This document shows, one piece after another, positions 1 to 9,900 of a stretch of 45,747 nt of DNA. The stretch is from positions 1 to 45,747 of the forward strand of contig DLHJ01000008.1 in the NCBI GenBank assembly GCA_002483145.1, in the 5' to 3' direction. The notes beneath the pieces were generated by a model. It was given only the letters and a program-made list of their open reading frames with translations. It searched no databases and was not told where the DNA came from. The position numbers and the translations under genes were made by a program. The DNA is from Cellvibrio sp. UBA7671 (GTDB lineage: Bacteria; Pseudomonadota; Gammaproteobacteria; Pseudomonadales; Cellvibrionaceae). Positions within the stretch are counted from its first letter, which is position 1. Every line of letters begins with the position of its first letter.

Positions 1-328
1 ATTACAATTGTCCACCGTGCATGTATACCTGACTTATCCCTTTGTGTTGAGTTGGAGTTTGCTGGAGGCGATGAGTGCAGGTTGTGCGATTGTGGCGAGT
101 GATACGGCGCCGGTGCGGGAAGTGATTAAGCATAATGAAACGGGTTTGTTGGTGGGTTTTTTTGATGTGAATGTAATTGCTGAGCAAGTGAGTTTCTTAT
201 TAACGAGTCAGCTAGAAAGACAACGATTAGGCGAAATTGCTAGAGGGCTTATTTTGCAACAGTATGACCTCAGCTCAATAAGTTTGCTGCGGCAGAAGTG
301 TTGGGTTAATTCTAATTTAATATTTTGA
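1..328 (+). CDS. Glycosyltransferase family 4, C-terminal fragment (5' end outside window)
   Basis: The reading frame is open from the left edge of the window to a TGA at 326-328, so only the last ~108 residues are present. They match the C-terminal GT-B half of GT4 enzymes: the stretch SWSLLEAMSAGCAIVASDTA is the nucleotide-sugar-binding loop, and it is followed by the usual REVI...NETGLLV segment. The first Glu of the family's EX7E motif is Phe here (PFVLSWSLLE), a variant I recall from other GT4 proteins. The acceptor and pathway cannot be told from this fragment. The next gene begins 77 bp downstream on the same strand. Any upstream start codon is off the window; the internal TTG at 8 is not a credible start because the family is about 350-400 residues long. 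Confidence 0.85.
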   Translation, partial: LQLSTVHVYLTYPFVLSWSLLEAMSAGCAIVASDTAPVREVIKHNETGLLVGFFDVNVIAEQVSFLLTSQLERQRLGEIARGLILQQYDLSSISLLRQKCWVNSNLIF

Positions 329-405
329 GTAGCAAAGTTCTGATATATGAATGTTATTCATGCATCCTACGTGATTTTATAAAAATTTAATTTAATGGTT
401 ATTTT

Positions 406-981
406 ATGCGTATATTTAAATTTCTATTCATTATTTTTGCATTTTTTTTGGCTTATGTTTTTTCTGATAATGTCAAAGGATATTTCAAGTTTAAGGAGTA
501 TTGCAAAAAAGAAGCTGGCTTTCATTTTTATAAGCCCATAGTTAAAAAGAGTGCTTGGTTTGTGCCTTCTAGAGCTGATGCTATGGAAATTTCAGCGCTT
601 AAGGATGTTTCATTCGCACGCTATAAAGATGGTGACGAATATTTTGATGTCAAATACAACTCGGGAAAGCCTTATGAACTCACTTCTTTTGAGGTGAGTC
701 CTTCAGATATGAGTATGAAGACAGCATATAAATTGGTGAATATCTCAAAAGCCATTCACGGAGAGCAGAGATTAAGTGTCTCTGGTAGAGAGGTTGTTGA
801 CGAGTCAGGAGGTAAAGTTCTCAGTTTTTATATGTTTTCATATGCAAATTTCGATAGGGATTACACCCCCTTAGATATGAATCCATATCTTTTGTGCGAC
901 TCACCAGTAGTTAGTGACAGGCTTACATATGATGATTATTGGGCTGCATTCAATTCAGCATTTATTCAACAGGAAGATTAA
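406..981 (+). CDS. Hypothetical membrane-anchored protein upstream of the RTX giant
   Basis: 191 residues, family not recognised. The N-terminus is a hydrophobic segment (residues ~4-20, FKFLFIIFAFFLAYVF) preceded by Arg and Lys. It reads as an uncleaved signal anchor or a signal peptide, which would place the polar remainder in the periplasm. The rest is rich in Lys, Tyr and Ser and shows no motif I know. The stop TAA at 979-981 overlaps the AAGGAG ribosome-binding site (980-985) of the RTX gene that starts at 996, so the two are very probably co-transcribed and perhaps translationally coupled. That tight link suggests a role tied to the RTX protein, such as protection from its lipase domain, folding or export, but this is inference from position only. 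Codon use is AT-rich, like the 5' part of the RTX gene. Confidence 0.75.
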   Translation: MRIFKFLFIIFAFFLAYVFSDNVKGYFKFKEYCKKEAGFHFYKPIVKKSAWFVPSRADAMEISALKDVSFARYKDGDEYFDVKYNSGKPYELTSFEVSPSDMSMKTAYKLVNISKAIHGEQRLSVSGREVVDESGGKVLSFYMFSYANFDRDYTPLDMNPYLLCDSPVVSDRLTYDDYWAAFNSAFIQQED

Positions 982-995
982 GGAGATTTTTGATC

Positions 996-3900
996 ATGTG
1001 GAATATTGAACTATTAATTAAATATATTTCTGCTGCACAGGCTTCATATGGCAATGTGTTGAGCGGTTCATTTGCTGGTTTAGTTGGCACTCAGGAAAGT
1101 GGTTTTACTGAAGTCCAGAAAATTGAGTTAGGGAATAAGTTTTCGCTGGTGCCAAAATCCGGCGTACATAATGAATCTGGATTTCAGGCTGTTCTACTTC
1201 AGCCATCGGATGGTGGAAATAAAATTCTTGCAATTCGCGGAAGCGAAGAGATATGGAATGATTTTGTAGACGCAGATTTAACGGACATTGGTCCTGAGGG
1301 ATTTGCTACAGACCAAGCGCTTGATTTGTATCGATATTGGAAAAGAATAACAACACCAGCAGGTGTCGATGTTAGCTATTCTTTGGCTGAAGTTAATGCA
1401 TTGTGGGGAATATATGAACTGGGTGATTCCTTTTGGGGATTGTTTGGGGATGTCGCTGCTTTTGCAGACATGCTTAGGTCCGACATTGGGCTAGGTGTGC
1501 TTGGTGTTAATGAAGTTGTAGATATCACTGGTCACAGTTTGGGTGGAAACCTGGCCTATGCTTTTGCCTCTATGTTTCCAAATAATGTGAATAGAGTTGT
1601 TACGATAAATGCTCCAGGTGTTGATAGGGTGTGGATCAATCCACTGGGAGATGGACAGGATGAATTAGTTGATTTGGGTTTTTCTATTGTTGATGGGTCT
1701 AAAGTTACATCAATAAATGCTGAGGGTGATCTTGTTCATCTTGTCAGTGGTGCGCAGCCTGGCACTATTGTTGATATCTCTCAGGAGGTTGGCACGATTC
1801 CACTTCTCGATGGGCTGAGTATTAATCACAGTGTTGTAAATAGCCTTGATTCTTTAAACTTAATGAAATTGTTTGCGACATTAGATCCGACTCAAAAGGC
1901 TGATCCATCTGGCATCTTGATGCGCATCATTCAACGATCATCTAACGAAGGGATAAACACCTTCGAGAATATGCTTGATGGACTGCGTAAGTTATTGATG
2001 GGTGAAAACATTCAGTTTACGCCTGTGGGGTCGAAAAGTGACTTGGAAAAGCGCGAAAAGCTATATGAAAATATAAAAGAGCTTAGTGAGAGCGGACATT
2101 TTGTTAATTTAAAGGGGCATGTAACTCTCATTGATTCGTCAACAAATTCTAATGCTGCTAAAACTAATTGGAGTCAATTTCTCTCTTTATATCATGGGTT
2201 GCCTTATGCGCTGGATGGAAGTGAGGCAATTCTATCTCAGCTAGATTTCACACTTTATTCAATGTGGAAGGCTGACTCTAATCTGACAATTGAGGAGCGT
2301 AAAAATGGAAAGGCCAATTTTTCCGATAGTTGGTATGAAGACAGAGCAAGATACTTGCAACTGTTGATAGAGCGCAATGAAGATAACACAGATTCTGATA
2401 ACAGCACTGATTGGTTTGGCAAAAATGGTGCTTATATCAGCATTGGTAACTCTTATAGTGATTCAGGAAAGATCTATTCGGGTTTTATCGATGGGGACGA
2501 TTTAAACGAGGAGCCTTATCCTCCTCGGTTCGTGTTTGGCACCAATGAAAGCAACACTCCAGCCAATACCGGCTCCGACGGTTTTGTCGGCGGCAATGGC
2601 AACGACCGCATTTATGGTTTAGGTGGTGATGACAAACTCAATGGATTAAAAGGTCACGATGTTCTTGATGGCGGTGCAGGCGTTGATGAATTGACTGGTG
2701 GCGAAGGCGCCGATGTATTAAAAGGTGGTCAAGGAAAGGATGTTTATGTTTTTGATGGCAACTTCGGCCGCGACATTGTTATCGATAGCGATGGCAGTGG
2801 AACTATTGTAATCGATGGAGTAACCCTGAGTTCAGTCAAACAAACGGTGAAAGATGGCATTGCGCATCGTGACTCAACCAATACCGTAGAAGTTATAAAG
2901 TTTGACGAAGGTGGAAGCACATCCTTATTGGTGACGTCCTTAACAAATCGCAACAACAGCATCCATATTAAAAATTGGAAGGAAGGCGAACTCGGCATTA
3001 ACCTTGCTGAATTTGAACCCGAAGAGGTAGCAAGCGTAAAACACGTTAGTGGAACTGGCGCAAACGATGCACTCTATGCAGAGCGTGGTAAATACCTAGA
3101 TGATCGTGGTATGGAACAGATCGGCAATTATGTAGCAAGTGAAATTCACGGAGGCGAAGGTAAAGATTACATTGCCGGCAGTTACGGTGCGGATCGTTTA
3201 TACGGTGATGGCGGTAATGATTGGATAACCGCCGAAAGTATTCATTTTATTATTCCAGAAGATCCATTACCGAGCACCAGAGGTGATGATTACATTGATG
3301 GCGGTGAAGGTGATGATGTCATTACTGGCCGTGCCTGGTCAGGTGCAGAATGGCATGGTGGCGATGGTAAAGATATGCTGCTTGCTAATGTACACATGAA
3401 TATTGGGGAAACCCAAGCGGACATTAATAATGATAACAAATCTGATGATATTGTTCGTTGGAGTGATTTGCTCAATCATCTAATTTCGGGTTTTAAAATA
3501 TACGAAGAGCTACAAGGCGATATAAATCTCTATACCATGTCTGCTTGGGCAGGTGTAGAGCCTGGAACCTACACGGGTAATTCGGCGCTGGGTAATGGAT
3601 GGACTTATGAATTTGTGTTCACTGATCCCGAACCATTACATGATCCCGCTGAGACAAAAGGCAGCGGCATCTCACTTTATTCATATATTAAAGCGTCCAA
3701 AAACAGCGAATTTAATTACAGTAATCCTAATGTAAATGACGGCGAAAAACTGTTTCTCCCATCTTCACTACAACTATTGCATGTCCCTTTGCCTCAAGGC
3801 GTCACAGCAGAAAGTATTGTCAATACAACCTACTCTTATTTATTTGGTGATAAGGGCGATGATTTGCTCGTAGGCTGGTATGGTCGTGATGAGCTGTATG

Positions 3901-6900
3901 GCGGTGAGGACAATGATGCACTCTATGGTGAGCAAGGTAATGATCTACTTGATGGTGGAATCGGAAACGACACACTAAGCGGCGGAGACGGTGCAGATAT
4001 ATTACTGGGCGGTGATGGCAACGACGTTTTGATTGAAGATCACATGAGCACTGGCGGTGGCAATGATCTGATGCTGGGTGGAAAGGGAGACGATAATCTT
4101 AATGGGTGGCAGGGCAATGATTACCTGGAAGGTGGAGCTGGGGCTGATACACTTCTCGGTGGTGACGGCGATGATATCCTTGTTGGCGATGTTGAAGATA
4201 GAGGCTGGGGAGGAGGCCAAGATAACGACATTTATATTATTGAAAATCTTGTCTTTACCAACAGCGAGCTGGAAGCTGCTGCTAATGCATCGCCAGTGCA
4301 AAATGCGAATATTTTACCTAACATCACTCCAACAGCTGCGCAAAATAACGAACCCGCGAACACCATCAGTCTGTTTGATGACAACGGCAACAACACCTTG
4401 GCAATTGCCGGTGCAACGCTGCTCGAACAAATTAGCCTTAATGCACAGGGGCAAGATTTAATCCTGCGTGTGGGCAATGGAGAAATAATTATCGTTAATG
4501 GCCTAAACGACACAATCAATCAGATAGTGTTTGGAGATTCAGCAGAAACTCTCATTAGTCAAGCACAAATCGGCAGTATAAACACCAACGCTGTTGCTAT
4601 GGATGATGTGATTGCCGCGCGCTTAACTAACGATATCGCACGCACAGCCCAAGCTGCGGGCAGCATGCTGGTGGGCGGTTTGGGTAATGACACCTTAACA
4701 GCACATGCCGGTGGCTCTACTTTCCTTGGCAGCAAAGGTAATGATGCACTTATCGGCAATGGCGGTGACGATGTTTATGTTATTCGCTCTAACGATGGGC
4801 AAGACACCATCACTGAAAGCGGTGGCAATAATAAAATTAAATTTGCAGAAGGTATTGCGCCTGAGCAAATAATTCTACGCCGTAGCAATGGAAATTTATT
4901 GGTACTGGTTGCCAGTGGAGAAAGCATCACCGTCAACGGTATGTTCAATACCATCACAGGTGAAGTGATTGACAGCAATGCGATTCAATCTATTGAATTC
5001 GCGAATAAAACCCAATGGGATTTAACACGGATTCTGCAAGAAGCGGAAAAAGGCAGCACCTTAACAGGCACTGATTATTTGGATGTGCTCACCGCCTACG
5101 AAAGTAATGACACGCTTATCGGTGGCAAGGGCAACGACAAATTGCAAGGCGATAAGGGCGATGACCATTATCACTTTGCCCTCAATCACGGTGCAGACAT
5201 CGTCACTGATCTAAATGGCCATGATCACATTCATTTAGCGGATGGTATTAGTGAAGCACACGTTAGCCTGCGCAAAGATACCAACAATAATCTCATCATT
5301 CGCATTAACAATACCGACAGTATTACCGTTACCGCCATGTTTGATGCGCAAGGTGCATTAACGACAGGTGCTATAGAAGAAATTCATTTTGGCAATACGG
5401 GCGTATGGAATGCGGAGCGTATTGCCTCGGAACTTGCACGCAATCAAGCCCATGTATTTATCGGCACAGATAGCAATGATGTGTTGATGGGCGATAACGC
5501 CAATCAAACGTTTATGGGGCATGAGGGTGACGACCAACTGAATGGCGGTGCGGCTAATGATACTTATCAATATGCATTAGGTGACGGCAAGGATGTTATT
5601 CAGGATGTAAATGGAATAGATCGTTTGCAATTAACCGGTATTGCGGAAAGTGGTGTTCTTGCACGTCGTGTGGGAGCGGATTTACAGTTAACTATTAATA
5701 CTAGCGACAGTATCACCATCAAAAATGCCTTTGACGTAAAAGCCGCCAATGTTGTCGCGCCTGGGATAGTCGGCATTATTGAGCAATTACAAAATCGTTG
5801 GTTATCACAAGCCGAGGCATTGATTGAAACCCATTATGGATTAACCGGTAGCGGTAACATGCTGCTTGAGTTTGAAATGGATGCCGTGGGTGGCCACGCC
5901 GCACATGTAGAGACAATCTACACCCAAGGTGTTAATACGAGTACAAGCGTCAAATTGGTGATTGATTTAGCTGATTTTACTGGCCTGCCAAATGGTGATG
6001 GTTATTTATATTACGACCGCATTATCGCGCATGAAATGGTGCATGCAGTGATGTCGCGTAACATGAATACTTCGGTGTTGCCTGGCTGGTTTAATGAAGG
6101 TGTTGCTGAATTTATTCATGGTGCGGATGAGCGTGTTGCGGCTGATCTTGGCATTATTGGTATCCAACATAATTTCAATGTATTGTTTAAAACCACTGTT
6201 GGCTCACCGGGCATCGGGGCTGGATATTCTGTCAGTTATATTGCGGTTAAATTGTTAGATAAAGAAATTCGCGACCAAGGTGGGCTTGGCATTAAAGAGG
6301 TGTTTGATCAACTAAAAGCGGGTAAAACATTAGATCAGGCACTTACCACTGTAAGTGCTGCACATGGTGGTATGTCGGGGGTGTGGAATAATCTTGCATC
6401 CTTCGAGTCCCATTTTTTAACAGTCGGTTTTTCGCTATACCCAACATTGCTTAATTTCTCTGATACCGATACCGGCTCAATTGCCGGGTCGGATTATGGC
6501 AATGCTTCTCTATCGGCTGAGTCTGTACTTCCTGAAATATCCACTGGTCCCACAAAAAATTTCTCGCTCGTTATACCTGAGCAATATATTTCCTCACCGG
6601 AAATGAACGGCGCATTGGAATCCATCGGGTTCGATTCGGGTGCGGAATGGGATCTTGCTCGCATTACACAAGAAGTGCTCAAACCCACGAGCGGCAATGA
6701 CACCATCCATGCTTTTGATACCAACGATATATTGAGCGGTGCGAAAGGCAATGATCAATTAATTGGTTATGCGGGCGATGACATTTATCGCTATGACTTA
6801 GGTGATGGCGCTGATGTCATTATTGATAGTGCTGGAACTGACATGATTGAATTGGGCCAAGATATTTTGGAGGCTGATGTCGGGCTGAAACGTGATGCTG

Positions 6901-9900
6901 AAAATAATTTAGTCATCACATCAAAAGATAACTCTACTATCACTGTAAATGGTGCATTCGATGCGACTGGTAATTTCTTAGCTGGTGCGGTTGAATCTAT
7001 TAAATTCCTGAGCGGCGGTATATGGGACTTTACCCGCATTATACAAGAGGTGCTCAAACCAACGAATGGCGATGACACTATTCATGCCTTTGACACTAAC
7101 GATATCTTGAGCGGCGCGAAAGGCAATGATCAATTGTTTGGTTACGCGGGTAATGATGTTTATCGTTATGCATTAGGTGATGGTAGTGATGTCATTGTTG
7201 ATAGCGCTGGTGCGGACCAGATTGAATTGGGTACAGATATTTTGGAGGCTGATGTCAGGCTGAAACGTGACGCTGAAAATAATTTACTCATCACATTAAA
7301 AGATAATTCCACTATCACTGTAAATGGTGCATTCGATGCGACAGGTAATTTCATGGCTGGTGCGGTCGAATCGATTAAATTCCTGAGCGGTGGCATATGG
7401 GATAGTGTAAAAATAAAAGCAGAAGTGGACAAGTCGGGTGAGTTCATTTTAACCGGCACGGTTTCCAATGATACGTTAGTTGGCACGAGCTCGAAAGATG
7501 TCCTTATTGGAGGGCGTGGTGACGACCTTTTAATTGCAGGTGCAGGTGATGATGTTTACCAATATGGATTAGGTGACGGCAATGACACTATTGAAGATTC
7601 AATGGGAATTGACCGCGTTGAATTAGGTCAAGGCATTTCATCGGGTGACATCACCATTTGGCGAATTAATAATGATTTGATAATTTCTCTGGCAGATGGT
7701 GGTGGAATTACTGTACGCGATTCTTTCGATTTTGCTGGCAACTTTGTATCAGGTGCTATTGAAAAAATAATTTTCTTTGGCGGTGAAGAATGGGATTCTA
7801 CAAAAATTAAATCCAAACTTAGAAGGCTTAACGTTATTGATGGAACTAACGCGAATGATAATTTGCAAGGTACCAATGACGATGATTATATCAGTGGTTT
7901 CTCAGGGGCGGACGTACTTACAGCCGGTGCTGGTTTTGATACGTTAGATGGAGGTAGTGGTGATGACCAATTAATGGGGGGAATCGGTGCTACTGCTTAC
8001 GTGTTTTCTGTAGGTTATGGTTCCGACTCTATCAATAATGCATATCGTGACTGGGGGGCTCTTGGGTTGCATGCCGACACGATTCAATTTCATGAGTCGA
8101 TCACAGTCGAAAATATTTTGCTTACCCGTGCTGGTGAAGATTTGATGATTGCAGTGCAGGGGAGAGTGGATAGGCTTGTTGTGGAGAAATACTTTTCCGA
8201 GGACGTATTATCCAATTATGCGGTAGAAAACCTAAAATTCTTTGATGGAACAGTATGGGATATTAATTATGTGAAGCAGCAAGTTTTACTTGGTTCTTCA
8301 TCTAATGACGTAATTTATGGTTATGTGCAAGCGGAATCGCTGAATGGGTTTGCTGGCAATGATATGGTTGATGGAGCGGGGGGCAACGATACCCTGAGCG
8401 GTGGGCACGGGAAAGATAGCTTGGTTGGTGGTGTCGGGGACGATCTATTAGTCGGTGGTGCTGGTGATGACTTGCTTTATGGTGGGCAAGGTTCAGATAC
8501 CTACTTTTTTGAAATAGGCTTTGGACACGATAGAATCCTGAATGATGATATTGATCCTTTCGGAGTCAATGTCGATATCATTAAATTTGGCGAGGGAATA
8601 AACCCTAATGATTTATCCATATCCCAAGTATCACATGCAGGACAAATTTCTCTTTTACTATCCAGCAGTAATGGAGGTAGTTCTCTTTCTATTGATAGGT
8701 ATTTTGAAAATGACGCAAATAGTAATTACGCGGTTGAAAGAATAAAATTTTTCAACGGCGTGGAGTGGGATGTTGATTACATCAAGTCAAGTGTCCTGAG
8801 CTCTACTGGGGCAAATGATTTCCTTCATGGTTTCGCTACAGGCGATGTTGTCAAGGGTGGTGCGGGAAATGATGAAATATATACATATGGTGGAAATGAT
8901 TTTATAGAAGGTGAATCAGGTAGCGATCTATTGAGGGGCGGCACGGGCATTGACACGCTTAAAGGCGGCACAGGAAATGATAATCTGTCGGGAGACGATG
9001 GAGCTGATATCTATCAGTTTGATGTGGGTTCTGGGCAGGATACGATGCATTTTTATCAAAATGACACTTTAAGATTTGGTGCTGGAATATATTCCCATCA
9101 GATAGAATTTTTAAATATTAATAATAACTATATTGTGCTTAAGGTAAATAATCAGGGCGATTCAATTGTTATGTTCGATACCCCCTCGTTGGCGGAAATA
9201 CAATTTGATAATGGCCAAGTGTGGAATAGTCAATCTATAAGAGATCGCATATCCACTGCTTCTTTTGTAGAAGGGGGTATTGTAATTGGTACCGCAAGTG
9301 GAGACATTCTGAATGGTGGTTTCGGCGATGACACTGTGTCAGGTAGCGCAGGAAACGATACGATTGATGGCGGTTTTGGTAACGACTCTCTGGATGGGGG
9401 CATCGGAAATGACATTTATATTTTTGGAAAGGGATCTGGGCATGATGTCATTAATAGCAATGACAATACTGCAAACAAAATAGATACTATTAAGATTGAA
9501 GAGGGATTGTTACCTTCAGATATTTTGGCTCGACGTTCAGGCGCTGATTTGATTCTTATTGCTCATGATTCTATTGCCAGTTTGATGATAAAAAACTACT
9601 TCCGGAATGATGGGACATCTGGTTATAAAATAGAGAATATATCTTTTTCATCGGGAGATGTATGGGATATTGCTGCTGTTAAGTCGATGGTTTTGGTTCC
9701 TACTGAACGTGACGATACAATTTATGGTTATGCGGTGAATGAAGTCATATCGGCCGGTTTAGGTGCGGATAGTATTTATGCTGGCTCAGGTGACGATATT
9801 CTTGATGGTGGTGCGGGATCAGATGTTTTGGATGGAGGTGTTGGTGGCGACATCTTCAATTTTGGCCGAGGTTATGGCTCAGATACAATTGAAGGTGTTT

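Noticed and set aside
939-995. Upstream TTG start for the RTX gene
   Set aside because: It lies inside the preceding gene without a ribosome-binding site, whereas AAGGAG precedes the ATG at 996.
4078-4461. 127-residue open frame inside the RTX gene
   Set aside because: Off-frame shadow of the RTX coding sequence with no protein-family features.
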